Below, piece after piece: positions 26,352 to 34,920 of a DNA stretch of 64,000 nucleotides. This DNA is from Proteinivorax hydrogeniformans. GTDB lineage: Bacteria > Bacillota > Proteinivoracia > Proteinivoracales > Proteinivoracaceae. Where the stretch lies: the NCBI RefSeq assembly GCF_040515995.1, contig NZ_CP159485.1, positions 186,001-250,000 of the forward strand. Direction: 5' to 3'. How positions within the stretch are numbered: position 1 is the first letter of the stretch; each line of letters opens with the position of its first letter. Under the pieces are notes generated by a model. That model did no database searches and was not told where the DNA came from. It saw nothing but the letters and a program-made list of their open reading frames with translations. Both the position numbers and the translations under genes were made by a program.

Positions 26352-28166
26352 ATGTGTGGTATTGTAGGATATATCGGCCCTAAAAAGGCCTCAGAAATAT
26401 TAGTAGATGGATTAGCAAAACTTGAATACAGAGGTTATGATTCCGCAGGGATCGCAGTGCTAGAAGGCGGCAAAGTAGTTATGGACAAAAAAGAAGGCCG
26501 CCTCAAAAAGTTAGCAGATATTGTGGAGGGTAAATTTTCAGCTAACGTTGGAATTGGACACACCCGTTGGGCAACCCACGGCAAGCCTTCTGACGAAAAC
26601 AGCCATCCACACTTTGACTGCAGCAAAAAAATTGCTGTAGTTCATAATGGGATTATCGAAAACTTCCACCAGTTAAAAGAAGAACTAAAAGAAGATGGTC
26701 ATCAGTTTGATTCAGAAACAGATACCGAGGTAATTCCTCATCTAATCGAAGAATATTATAACGGAGATATGCTTGAAGCACTACAAAAGACTATTAAGCG
26801 CTTAGATGGCTCTTATGCTTTGGTAGTCATAAATCAAGACAAACCAGAAGAAATCTTTTGTGCTAGAAAAGATAGCCCTCTAGTTATAGGCGTAGGGCAA
26901 GGGGAAAACTTTGTCGCTTCCGACATACCTGCCATAATACAACATACAAAAGAAACCATAATCTTAGATGATGGAGAAATCGCCAAGATAACAAAAGACG
27001 CTGTCGAAATCATGGATTTACCGGGAAATAATGTGGAAAAAGAAATCTTAAAGGTAGATTGGGACGCTGATTCTGCGGAAAAAGAAGGATTCGATCATTT
27101 TATGTTAAAAGAAATCTACGAACAACCAACTGCCCTAAGAAACACCCTAAAAGACAAATTTGAAGGTGACAAAGTTAATCTTCCAGACTTAAATATAGAT
27201 AGCGAGTACCTTAAAGGGGTTAACAAGATAGCTATAGTAGCGTGTGGGACTGCCTGGCATGCCGGCCTTGTAGGAAAGCATCTTTTTGAAACCTTATTAA
27301 GAATTCCTGTAGAAATCGATATAGCTTCAGAGTTTCGCTATAGAAATCCACTTGTAGATGAAAAAACCCTCGTTATAGTAGTAAGTCAATCAGGGGAAAC
27401 TGCAGATACCTTAGCAGCAATGAGAGACTCTCAGAAAAAAGGTGCCAAAGTACTTGCAGTAACAAACAACAAAGGAAGTTCCATAGCCAGGGAATCAGAG
27501 TTTATCTTTCACACAATAGCAGGTCCAGAGATTGCAGTAGCATCGACAAAAGCCTACACCACCCAACTTATGGGCTTTTATCTAATAACACTATACTTTG
27601 GCCAACTACTAGGCAAAGAAATGCCAAAAGAACTTTACGATGGATTAAAAGAAATTCCAGTGCTAGCTGACAAAGTTCTCCAAAACACAAAAGACCAGCT
27701 AGATAAAATAACCGCACCTTTTGACGGTTGGGATAACTCCTTTTTCATAGGAAGAGGAATGGACTGGTACGTAAGCCAAGAAGGTTCGCTAAAACTTAAA
27801 GAAATATCATATATCCATGCCGAAGCATATGCAGCTGGAGAGCTAAAGCACGGCACTCTAGCCCTTATAGAGCAAGACATCCCAGTTGTTGCAGTGGCAA
27901 CGCAGCAAGACATCTACGATAAAACAGTAAGCAACATTAAAGAAGTAAAGGCAAGAGGCGGGTACGTCATAGCAGTAGTGCAAGAAGGGGACGAAGACAT
28001 AACCCATTCCGTAGATGAGGTAATAAAAATACCAAAAGTACCATCCCTACTAACTCCAATACTATCGGTAATCCCACTACAACTGCTATCCTACAAAGAA
28101 GCAGTTAAAAGAGGCCAGGATGTTGATAAGCCGAGGAATTTAGCGAAGTCAGTAACAGTAGAATAA
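26352..28166 (+). CDS. glmS: Glutamine-fructose-6-phosphate aminotransferase (isomerizing)
   Basis: Makes glucosamine-6-phosphate from fructose-6-phosphate and glutamine; 604 residues. The start at ATG 26352 (10 bases after AAGGAGG) puts the nucleophile Cys directly after Met, as MCGIVGYIG, which the N-terminal glutaminase needs. The frame is open further upstream to 26298 but that is ribozyme/leader. Glutaminase motifs HTRWATHG and the two SIS sugar-isomerase domains (VACGTAWHAG, VSQSGETADT, STKAYTTQ) are intact, as is the end KPRNLAKSVTVE. The ribozyme leader gives feedback control. Confidence 0.98.
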   Translation: MCGIVGYIGPKKASEILVDGLAKLEYRGYDSAGIAVLEGGKVVMDKKEGRLKKLADIVEGKFSANVGIGHTRWATHGKPSDENSHPHFDCSKKIAVVHNGIIENFHQLKEELKEDGHQFDSETDTEVIPHLIEEYYNGDMLEALQKTIKRLDGSYALVVINQDKPEEIFCARKDSPLVIGVGQGENFVASDIPAIIQHTKETIILDDGEIAKITKDAVEIMDLPGNNVEKEILKVDWDADSAEKEGFDHFMLKEIYEQPTALRNTLKDKFEGDKVNLPDLNIDSEYLKGVNKIAIVACGTAWHAGLVGKHLFETLLRIPVEIDIASEFRYRNPLVDEKTLVIVVSQSGETADTLAAMRDSQKKGAKVLAVTNNKGSSIARESEFIFHTIAGPEIAVASTKAYTTQLMGFYLITLYFGQLLGKEMPKELYDGLKEIPVLADKVLQNTKDQLDKITAPFDGWDNSFFIGRGMDWYVSQEGSLKLKEISYIHAEAYAAGELKHGTLALIEQDIPVVAVATQQDIYDKTVSNIKEVKARGGYVIAVVQEGDEDITHSVDEVIKIPKVPSLLTPILSVIPLQLLSYKEAVKRGQDVDKPRNLAKSVTVE

Positions 28167-28171
28167 GCGTG

Positions 28172-28297
28172 CCAGAGCGCTTATAAGCACTCATCTCCTT
28201 TGTTGCCCAACACTCAGAATGTCCTCACGTATTACTTATACGCTCCGGGATTCTGAGTGTCGGGCGCCGCGGATCTAAGCACTTCTAAGCACTCTGG
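28172..28297. repeat. Structured ~130-bp repeat, copy B
   Basis: Outer arms CCAGAGCGCTTATAAGCAC and CTTCTAAGCACTCTGG, apex CGTAT-tactt-ATACG. The middle stem (ACACTCAGAAT with ATTCTGAGTGT) is perfect but has a different sequence from that in copies A and C. It begins five bases after the glmS stop. Confidence 0.85.
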
Positions 28298-28327
28298 TGG
28301 GGTCGAAATACACGAAAACCAAATGAT

Positions 28328-28362
28328 AAAAAGGATGTTTCCTCATGGAAACATCCTTTTTT
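28328..28362 (+). terminator. Terminator of glmS
   Basis: Perfect 15-bp stem, 28328-28342 with 28347-28361, 4-base loop TCAT, ending in T run. A second copy with loop TTAT lies in the duplicated block near 29038-29073. Confidence 0.85.
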
Positions 28363-28388
28363 CGTTACCCTTGAACTTGACCTTGTAC

Positions 28389-28420
28389 GGGAGCACTACA
28401 GTGCTCCAGCAGAACTTATT
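28389..28420 (+). repeat. REP-like palindrome, copy 2
   Basis: GGAGCACT-ac-AGTGCTCC palindrome followed by AGCAGAACTTATT. Part of the duplicated block. Confidence 0.8.
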
Positions 28421-28555
28421 CCAATAAACCCAATAACCCCAAAATTAGAAAGCCAAAACAACACCAAACCACCATACGCCTTATAATTTGTGCTGCTCCT
28501 ACTGTCTCCCAATAAAAAAGTTTGTTCAAAGATAAAAAAGATTGTTCAAAACAAT

Positions 28556-28620
28556 CTGTCGGTTATCCACAGAAGACGGCAGGGGTTTATTATTAAAGTT
28601 ATAGAGATAAAAGATATTGA
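28556..28620 (+). repeat. Repeat shared with 29984-30039
   Basis: CTGTCGGTTATCCAC..AGAAGACGGCAGG and the following TTAAAGTTATAGAGATAAA recur at 29984-30039, where a 12-base insertion splits the first part. The 28502-28780 stretch has no credible gene; a 62-codon open frame at 28490 has no homology that I can see. Confidence 0.75.
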
Positions 28621-28780
28621 AAATCCCTATCGAAAAAAGCTGTTATGCCCTGCTGTTATAGTATTTATACAACTTTAACTTTAATAATAAAAGCAAAAAA
28701 TATCGAAGACCATATCGAAAAAAACCTATAGAAAAATATGTCGAATTTTGGCGATGACGAACAAACTTTATTATTAATAG

Positions 28781-28900
28781 ACACCATCTTCGCTGTTGCA
28801 CAGACTGCCCCAGACCAGTCACGTATTAAAAGATACGCTCCCGCCCTGTGGCAGTCTGTGCGCCTAGAATCTGTGCACTTTTGAGCAACCTGGGCGGGTC
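28781..28900. repeat. Structured ~130-bp repeat, copy C
   Basis: Keeps the apex (CGTAT-taaaag-ATACG) and flanks CCAGACCAGTCA and GCTCCCG, and has a perfect 12-bp middle stem GCACAGACTGCC with GGCAGTCTGTGC. The left outer arm is mostly lost. Confidence 0.8.
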
Positions 28901-28905
28901 GTAAG

Positions 28906-29212
28906 AAGCACCCATCTCCTTTGTTGCCAAAAACACAGAATATCCTCACGTATTACTTATACGCTCCGGGATTCTGAGTGTCGGGCGCCGCGGATCTAAC
29001 CACTTCTAAGCACTCTGGTGGGGTTGAAACCCAAATGATAAAAAGGATGTTTCCTTATGGAAACATCCTTTTTTCGTTACCCTTGAACTTGACCTTGTAC
29101 GGGAGCACTACAGTGCTCCAGCAGAACTTATTCCAATAAACCCAATAACCCCAAAATTAGAAAGCCAAAACAACACCAAACCACCATACGCCTTATAATT
29201 TGTGCTGCTCCT
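28906..29212. repeat. ~310-bp direct duplication, second copy, with structured repeat copy D
   Basis: Second copy of 28185-28501. Its structured repeat part (28906-29027) matches copy B closely, but the left middle arm has changed (ACACAGAAT in place of ACACTCAGAAT), which weakens the stem. It holds a second terminator hairpin at about 29038-29073 and REP copy 3. Confidence 0.9.
29101..29132 (+). repeat. REP-like palindrome, copy 3
   Basis: Same 32 bases as copy 2, within the duplicated block, about 180 bp before the transposase remnant. Confidence 0.8.
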
Positions 29213-29314
29213 AACTGTAAAGTATCCATTTATAACAACAATTGCTTTAAATCTTCTCTTGAACCAAACAAAAAATTCTGATATCTTCTAACTAAAAAGG
29301 GGGACAGAAATGAG

Positions 29315-29812
29315 ATGACAGACCCCATACCAAAAAGAAAACGAAACCGGCTAAAATACTACGACTACAGCCAGCCCGGTGCATACTTTATAACCTTCTG
29401 CACAAAAAACAAATAAAACTTACTATGGCAATCCAACAAACCGTTGGACAACCAACCTCTACCACTATCGCAAATAGGAAAAATCACCGACACCGCCATA
29501 GATAAGATCCCTCAATTTTACCCAGATATCGACGTGGAAAACTATGTAATAATGCCAAACCATGTGCATTTATTGCTAACCATAAAAGAAAACGGGAGCA
29601 GACACTGCTCCACTACAAAACCAAAACAAAATCAAAAAATACCCATGTTTGTCAAACACCTAAAAGAACATGTAACAAGGCAACTAGGTAGATCAATATG
29701 GCAAAGATCCTACCACGACCACGTCATAAGAAATGAACAAAAATACCAATAAATATACGACTACATCCAAGCAAACCCACAAAACTGGCAAAAAGACTGC
29801 TACTTTAAATAG
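29315..29812 (+). pseudogene. REP-associated tyrosine transposase (Y1_Tnp), two in-frame stops
   Basis: One reading frame from ATG 29315 to TAG 29812 shows the whole family pattern: KRKRNRLKYYDYSQPGAYFI at the N-terminus, the HUH motif in MPNHVHLLL, LGRSIWQRSYHDHVIRNEQK and the end DYIQANPQNWQKDC. It is broken by TAA codons at 29414-29416 and 29750-29752, with no frameshift. Both stops fall where a lysine or glutamate is common in relatives (AAA or GAA to TAA is one change). About 165 codons, normal for the family. It is most likely inactive. Confidence 0.85.
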
Positions 29813-29835
29813 AACAATAGTTAAGGTAGGGGATA

Positions 29836-29863
29836 TCACTACAGTGCTCCAGCAGAACTTATT
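29836..29863 (+). repeat. REP-like palindrome, copy 4
   Basis: TCACTACAGTGCTCCAGCAG and AACTTATT, 24 bp after the transposase remnant; the left arm is shortened. Confidence 0.75.
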
Positions 29864-29983
29864 CAAAAAACACAACCAATATGTAAATTCAAAAATACAA
29901 TGTGACCAAATGTAGGGATAGTTTTGTCCCCCTCCTCAAAAAAAGCAGATAAAACACAAATCCCTGTCGAATTCTGTCGGTTA

Positions 29984-30262
29984 TCCACATTTTAATCCAC
30001 AGAAGACGGCAGGGTTTTTATTAAAGTTATAGAGATAAAGATTTGATCGAAAAAGCCTAGTGAAAAAAATCTTTTAAACCCTTGTTGGCCGCGAAAACGT
30101 ATAAACTAGTTACCTGCTGGTTCGGAAAGAAAATGGACTAACTATATTTTTAAAAAGTGCTAGTAATCACTCATTCCAGACCCAGCATCACATCTAGTTT
30201 CAATTGTCCAAATCTCAGACCAAGCTAAATAAGCAAATATCGACGTTTTCGTGGCCAACTAG
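29984..30262. repeat. Repeat-filled gap between the RAYT element and the HypE-like gene
   Basis: Three pieces lie here: the copy of the 28556 repeat (29984-30039); TTGGCCGCGAAAACGTATAA at 30085; and its inverted, slightly changed partner at 30244-30260. The part 30174-30262 also matches 49306-49389 (shared TTCCAGACCCAGCA, AATAAGCAAAT and ACGTTTTCG-GGCCAACT). No gene is visible in 29813-30315. Confidence 0.7.
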
Positions 30263-30315
30263 TGTTTTGACTTAGTTCCTTTCATAAATTTAGATACACA
30301 TTAGGATTTCTAATT

Positions 30316-31302
30316 TTATTTTACTACCTTATATAACTCATCTGAATCAGGGGGATCTAACCTTAAAGCTTCATCATCCTTTACTACAACTCTATCCTTT
30401 TCTGTAATTTTACCTATTACCGTTGCATCTATTTTCTCACTTCTTAAGGAGTCTAATAATAGTTTTACTTTGTCTTCGGAAATAGTCATTATCATTACTC
30501 CACTAGAAATTAGCCTAAAAGGATCAATTGAAAAAACCTCGCAAATTGTTTTAGTTTCCTTTTTAAGCAAAATTTTATCTAAGAAAACCTCAATTCCTAA
30601 CTGAGAAGCTTCTGCTAACTCCCAGAGAGCTCCTAAAATGCCACCTTCAGTAACGTCGTGCATACTACTTGTTCCTAGCTTACCAGCAATGACACCTTCT
30701 TTTACTACGCTGATATCTTTTGCAAAAGACTGGGCATTTTTGATCTCATCAGCTGTTAAAGTAGATTTTAATTTTTCTTCTAGATCACTTGAAATAATAG
30801 ATGCTCCTTCAAGACCAGCATGTTTAGTCATAATAACGGCATCTCCAACCTGAGCGCCTTTACTTAAGATTACCTTATCTTTTAATTGTCGCCCAATTGC
30901 TGTGCCGCTAATTACCATTTGATTTACCGCAGCAGTTATCTCTGTATGACCACCTAATATTTCAACATTTATAGACGAGGCAGCTTCGTTAGCATCAGCC
31001 ATAACCTTAGCTAAATCATCTTCAGTTGTACCTGGTGGGGCCAAAACAGTTAACATTATCCCTAAAGGCTCCACTCCGTTTGATGCGATGTCGTTGCAAT
31101 TAATATGTACTGCCAAACTTCCGATATCACTAGTTGTTCCTGTGATTGGGTCTGTGCTTAACACGGCGTTATAATCACCGAAATCAACAACAGAACAATC
31201 TTCGCCAATACCAGGCCTAACCAAGACTTCAGGTCTCTGAGTAGTTATGTTTGAGTATATAATTCTTTTTAAAACATCACTTGGTATCTTCCCTATTTTC
31301 AT
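30316..31302 (-). CDS. AIR synthase-related protein (HypE-like)
   Basis: ATP-binding protein of the AIR-synthase/HypE/SelD superfamily, 328 residues. Superfamily parts are GIGEDCSVVDFGD, STDPITGT, INCNDIASNGVEP, GGHTEIT and a C-terminal half with MHDVTEGGILGALWE. It lacks the C-terminal PRIC-type cysteine of true HypE and the N-terminal Cys/Sec of SelD, so neither name fits exactly. Start: ATG 31302 after AAGGAGTG; the open frame extends to 31419 but passes through a terminator. It lies downstream of a small ACT-like gene in the same direction. Confidence 0.8.
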   Translation of the reverse strand: MKIGKIPSDVLKRIIYSNITTQRPEVLVRPGIGEDCSVVDFGDYNAVLSTDPITGTTSDIGSLAVHINCNDIASNGVEPLGIMLTVLAPPGTTEDDLAKVMADANEAASSINVEILGGHTEITAAVNQMVISGTAIGRQLKDKVILSKGAQVGDAVIMTKHAGLEGASIISSDLEEKLKSTLTADEIKNAQSFAKDISVVKEGVIAGKLGTSSMHDVTEGGILGALWELAEASQLGIEVFLDKILLKKETKTICEVFSIDPFRLISSGVMIMTISEDKVKLLLDSLRSEKIDATVIGKITEKDRVVVKDDEALRLDPPDSDELYKVVK

Positions 31303-31395
31303 AGCGGTCACTCCTTCTTTACAACTAACAGTATTATAACACACCCCTAAAATAGCTAAAAGAAATGACCTAAAAAAGAGAAAATGGTAGAAATT

Positions 31396-31423
31396 AAGGA
31401 TGCTCCCATCAGGGAGCATCCTT
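31396..31423 (-). terminator. Hairpin between the ACT-like and HypE-like genes
   Basis: Perfect 12-bp stem AAGGATGCTCCC with GGGAGCATCCTT and loop ATCA. On the minus strand TTAATTT follows, so it would end the upstream gene or allow partial read-through into the HypE-like gene. Confidence 0.65.
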
Positions 31424-31474
31424 TTCCTTATATTAGCATTTAAGCATAAAAAGGCATCTTAAAGCATTAAGCTA

Positions 31475-31729
31475 CTAGTCATCGCTTGAAAGCTCGATGT
31501 TTTTAGCTTTAACTCCTTCGACTTTGTTTAAACTACCTTCCAGTGCTTGTATCTTTTCACGGTCTCCTTTAAGCTCCAAAATAATAAGTCCTTCATCAGA
31601 ACATGCCTCGCCGCCTCCATTTAGGCCTAGCCGAGTTTTGATAATGCAACCTGATTCAGTTAACAACTCTTGAACCCTGATGGCACTACTTTTACGGTTA
31701 TTCACAAGTACTGTCATAACGTTATACAT
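31475..31729 (-). CDS. Small ACT-like protein, TM1266 (iron-only hydrogenase regulator)-like
   Basis: An 84-residue protein starting at ATG 31729 after GGAGGTG; an in-frame ATG/GTG 18 bases earlier lies before the ribosome site. The pattern VNNRKSSAIRVQELLTESG, then GLIILELKGDREKI and LNKVEGVKAK, fits the small ACT-fold proteins named 'iron-only hydrogenase system regulator'. The role is not established. A [FeFe] hydrogenase is encoded 8 kb away on the other strand. Confidence 0.55.
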   Translation of the reverse strand: MYNVMTVLVNNRKSSAIRVQELLTESGCIIKTRLGLNGGGEACSDEGLIILELKGDREKIQALEGSLNKVEGVKAKNIELSSDD

Positions 31730-31975
31730 TTTATCCACACCTCCCAATTGTTTATAAACTTATTTTATCATAATTAACAGAATCTTCAATGATGTTGTGC
31801 GTTTTTTTACAAATTTTAAAAAACTATATAAAATTCTTTTTGCAAATAAGTTGAAAAAATGATATAAAGAGCTTTAATACTTTTTGCATGTAAGACTACG
31901 CTTAAATATAGAAAGGTAATTCAGTAAAGATATGCCTTACTAACTTTATCCTTATATAAAAATGGAGGGAAACCG

Positions 31976-32701
31976 ATGAAAATAATAGGAATAGATTGTG
32001 CGACAAAACCACAGAAAACAGGGCTGGCTCTAGGTCATTACGAAGGCGGCACACTAACATTAAAAGATGCGACTTTAGGCTCCACTAAAACACCAATATC
32101 CCAAACGATATATAAGTGGATAAATCCAGACGATAAAGTGTTGCTTGCAGTAGATGCTCCGTTAGGGTGGCCGCAAAACCTAGGGGCAACCCTGACGGAG
32201 CACATGGCTGGAGAAGCTTTAGAGATCGATTCAAACGATCTATTTCGAAGAGAGACAGACAAATTCATAAAGAGAAAAATAAACAAACAGCCGTTAGATG
32301 TAGGAGCAGATAGAATAGCTAGAACCGCCCATTGGGCTTTGGCACTTCTTGACGAACTAAGAAGCTTAACTAACCAAAACATAGAGCTAGCGTTAAGCCA
32401 TCAAAAACTAGCGCAAATATCAGCGATAGAGGTATACCCTTCAGCTACATTAAGCCAACGGGAAATTAAAAGTACAGGTTATAAGGATAAAAAGGGAGAG
32501 GATTTTAGACAAGCTATTGTTAAGGAACTTTCTAGACAAGTTGATATATCCTTAAGTAAAGAACTGCTAATAAAAGAAGATGACGTGCTTGATAGCGCAA
32601 TCTGCCTATTAGCTGCAAAGGACTTTTTAGATGGTAAAGTATTTTATCCTGAAGATATAGAACTAGCGAAAAAAGAAGGGTGGATATGGGTTAGAAAATA
32701 A
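31976..32701 (+). CDS. DUF429 family protein
   Basis: A 241-residue protein of the DUF429 family, with an RNase H-like fold predicted for relatives. Motifs: IGIDCATKPQKTGLALG at the N-terminus and LAVDAPLGWPQNLG in the middle, and LLDELR. The acid residues of the first strand are present. The function is unknown. ATG 31976 follows GGAGGGAAACC. The 228 bp before it are very AT-rich and hold no other feature that I can support. Confidence 0.8.
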   Translation: MKIIGIDCATKPQKTGLALGHYEGGTLTLKDATLGSTKTPISQTIYKWINPDDKVLLAVDAPLGWPQNLGATLTEHMAGEALEIDSNDLFRRETDKFIKRKINKQPLDVGADRIARTAHWALALLDELRSLTNQNIELALSHQKLAQISAIEVYPSATLSQREIKSTGYKDKKGEDFRQAIVKELSRQVDISLSKELLIKEDDVLDSAICLLAAKDFLDGKVFYPEDIELAKKEGWIWVRK

Positions 32702-32785
32702 AGTCTTTAATAATCTATAAAAAAAAGGAAATGTTCATCTTTAAAAGAATAGGGTATATAAACAAGACTTTTAGGAGGGATGAAC

Positions 32786-33424
32786 ATGGAGTTAGCTAAG
32801 CAAACACAAAAATCTTTCATATTTTGTATTATAGGTTTGGCACTTATTAGCTACCGTGCTATCAGTAGTATCTTAGGTTCATTACATACTTTTCTTAGCT
32901 TTGGATTATCACTTGATTTTTGGATGCTAAACCATTTTATAGTTATGCCAGTCTTTTACTTGCTTTTTGCCTTTGTTTTTCTTACAATGTTCTTCGGTAT
33001 GGTTAATGTAATCAACAAAGATCAGTTTTTCGCTGCTTTTAAATCTTTGGCTTTAGGAATGTTGTTAATTACTCTTATAGTTGGTATGTTGCAGGCGCTT
33101 GGATATTTGAGGTTTGTTTTCCTAGGTGGCGATATTGAGATTAGGCAAATTGCGGTGTTTTCAATTCAGATATTTTCCCAGTTATTCATAGCACTAGCAG
33201 TTACCTCAAGGGCCTTTAAAAACATGCGATATCTTTTTGAACCGTTATTTGGTTTGGCCTTGGCTTTTAATGTACTGATGATATTTATCATAATTATACC
33301 TGGCTATTTTTATGGGGATGGGTTTATAGGTATTAGAGCGATAGTACCACATATACTTTACATCATAACCTGGATATGCTTTTATTTTTCCAGCCAGTGG
33401 GTTTTAGAACATGGGGAGAGCTAA
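32786..33424 (+). CDS. Hypothetical membrane protein with six helices
   Basis: About 212 residues, almost entirely hydrophobic, with six predicted helices (for example FIFCIIGLALISY, FYLLFAFVFLTMFFGMVN, MFIIIIPGYF). No motif links it to a known family. I choose ATG 32786 (six bases after AGGAGGG) over ATG 32780, which overlaps the site. Neighbours do not give a role. Confidence 0.6.
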   Translation: MELAKQTQKSFIFCIIGLALISYRAISSILGSLHTFLSFGLSLDFWMLNHFIVMPVFYLLFAFVFLTMFFGMVNVINKDQFFAAFKSLALGMLLITLIVGMLQALGYLRFVFLGGDIEIRQIAVFSIQIFSQLFIALAVTSRAFKNMRYLFEPLFGLALAFNVLMIFIIIIPGYFYGDGFIGIRAIVPHILYIITWICFYFSSQWVLEHGES

Positions 33425-33601
33425 CAAATAAAAAATACGAATAATAGCAGAAAGCAAACATAAGTTTTAAAAGATAAAAACTCAAAAATTAGTGTCGAAT
33501 AAAGTAATATCTATTAATTAAAGGAGGAATCTTTTCCCTTTTAGTCGAAATTATAAAGTTATGATAAACTAAACTTAATGAAATGGAAAGGGGGATTAAC
33601 T

Positions 33602-33943
33602 GTGAATTGTCCTAATTGCGGAAAAGAGATTCATGAAAAGGCAGTTATCTGTATACATTGTGGAGTTAAAACAGAAGAAAACGTTTTAGAGTCTACAAAC
33701 GATCAAGCTCCTCAAAAGAGCAATGGAGTGGGGATAACAGGATTTGTTCTTGCTTTGGTTTCGCTTTTTTTACCTATACCGGGAATCGATATCTTTATAG
33801 GGTTTATAGCTTTAATTCTGTCTATAGTTGGCATGGTAGGAAACAGAGCTAACAAAGGCTTTGCTATTGCAGGCTTGGTAATTTCTATCTTTGCTATCTT
33901 TGGTGGCATTTTGCTTTGGTCATTGTTTTTTTTAGGTTTTTAA
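33602..33943 (+). CDS. Zinc-ribbon membrane protein (DUF4190-like)
   Basis: A 113-residue protein from GTG 33602 after AAAGGGGG. The N-terminal zinc ribbon is CPNCGKEIHEKAVICIHCG, a CxxC pair repeated. Two hydrophobic helices follow, GFVLALVSLFLPIPG and FAIAGLVISIFAIFGGIL, in the manner of DUF4190. It is the first of three neighbouring small membrane genes on the same strand, two of them with zinc ribbons. Confidence 0.75.
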   Translation: MNCPNCGKEIHEKAVICIHCGVKTEENVLESTNDQAPQKSNGVGITGFVLALVSLFLPIPGIDIFIGFIALILSIVGMVGNRANKGFAIAGLVISIFAIFGGILLWSLFFLGF

Positions 33944-33968
33944 TAGTATAAAGAAAAGAGGTGCTATT

Positions 33969-34421
33969 ATGTTTTGTCGAAACTGTGCATCTGAGTTAAG
34001 CGAAAAAGCAGAAGTTTGTATGTCCTGTGGTTTAAGACCGTTAAGTGAAAGCAAGTATTGCCAAGAATGTGGGGCAGAAACCAGCGAAAAACAAGAAATA
34101 TGTGTTAAATGTGGTTGCCGTGTACACAAGGCAGCGGCGACAGGATTTAACATCGACAGTAATGAGATAATCTATCCATCAAATCCACCTAAAAGTCCTG
34201 CCACAGCGACGCTTATAAGCTGTTTTGTGCCTGGAGTAGGCCAGGTTTACTTAGGACAGACCGCAAAAGGTCTAGTTTGCTTAGCTGCCACCTTTGCCTT
34301 ATCAACTTTCACTGCTGGTATCGGTTATTTTCCGATATGGATTGCCATGATGGTAGACGCTAACCTTATTGGCAAAAAGCTAGAAAGAGGTCAAAGCGTA
34401 CGCCAGTGGGAGTTTTTTTAA
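33969..34421 (+). CDS. Zinc-ribbon and TM2-domain protein
   Basis: A 150-residue protein with three CxxC-type zinc-ribbon units (FCRNCASELS, VCMSCGL, YCQECGAE, ICVKCGCRV) in residues 1-57, then two membrane helices with the TM2-like turn VPGVGQVYLGQTAKG. ATG 33969 follows AAGAGGTG. Probable membrane-bound adaptor; function unknown. It lies 25 bp after the previous zinc-ribbon gene. Confidence 0.75.
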   Translation: MFCRNCASELSEKAEVCMSCGLRPLSESKYCQECGAETSEKQEICVKCGCRVHKAAATGFNIDSNEIIYPSNPPKSPATATLISCFVPGVGQVYLGQTAKGLVCLAATFALSTFTAGIGYFPIWIAMMVDANLIGKKLERGQSVRQWEFF

Positions 34422-34433
34422 GGGGGAAGGTAT

Positions 34434-34910
34434 GTGCTTGATTTATGGCCCCGATTTTTACTAAAATATATTCCTGTTAAGGAAAAAAAGTATTTTTGCT
34501 ACTCTCTAACAGCAATCTGTGTGAGTCTAGTAGGCTTATTGTATAACACTAACTTTTGGCACCAAAGTCATCTTTTTTCAACAGGATATTCTGCTATCGG
34601 TAGCTTTAGAGAAGTTGTTCACATAGGAAGATGCCCCCTTTGCGGAGGGACACGATCCTTTTTAAGTCTTTTATCTGGGGACGTTATCAAAGCGCTCCAC
34701 TATAACATTTTTGGAACCTTTCTATTTGCAATCATATATGGACTACTACCTTTTAGAATTGCTTTAGCTTTAGGGTTTAACAGCTTAATCTTAAACAAAA
34801 CAAAAATTTTAGATAGATGGCTAGAAAATAATTTTTTATACCTTTTAGCAATAATATTTTTTGTCCAGGTTTTACTAGATAGGCTAGGTGTTTTTGTGTG
34901 GAAAGGATAA
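34434..34910 (+). CDS. DUF2752 family membrane protein
   Basis: A 158-residue protein starting at GTG 34434. The DUF2752 signature CPLCGGTRSF is followed by LLSGDVIKALHYNIFGTFLF, and three to four helices are predicted. Its C-x-x-C-G-x-T-R motif may bind metal; function is unknown. It follows the zinc-ribbon/TM2 gene by 12 bp, a common neighbour pair in Firmicutes. Confidence 0.8.
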   Translation: MLDLWPRFLLKYIPVKEKKYFCYSLTAICVSLVGLLYNTNFWHQSHLFSTGYSAIGSFREVVHIGRCPLCGGTRSFLSLLSGDVIKALHYNIFGTFLFAIIYGLLPFRIALALGFNSLILNKTKILDRWLENNFLYLLAIIFFVQVLLDRLGVFVWKG

Positions 34911-34920
34911 ACTTAAACTA

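Larger units (their letters stand above)
28185..28501. repeat. ~310-bp direct duplication, first copy
   Basis: Nearly identical to 28906-29212. The unit covers most of the structured repeat, a terminator hairpin, a REP-like palindrome and a shared tail ending TTGTGCTGCTCCT. Differences are point changes and a short deletion (about 10 bases) after GGGGT(C/T)GAAA. Confidence 0.9.
29299..29932 (+). mobile_element. RAYT-type element with inverted ends
   Basis: GGGGGACA (29299-29306) and TGTCCCCC (29925-29932) are perfect inverted repeats that bracket a broken REP-associated tyrosine transposase gene and one REP-like palindrome. Such flanks are often seen around this transposase type. The bracket is 634 bp. 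Confidence 0.65.

Noticed and set aside
28490-28678. 62-codon frame in the repeat region
   Set aside because: Overlaps a repeated non-coding element, has no good ribosome site or family.
29444-29752. Independent 102-residue gene
   Set aside because: It is the middle of the transposase frame between the two in-frame stops.
30316-31302. selD (selenide, water dikinase)
   Set aside because: The N-terminal Cys/Sec and lysine site of SelD is missing; the sequence fits the HypE-like AIR-synthase group better.
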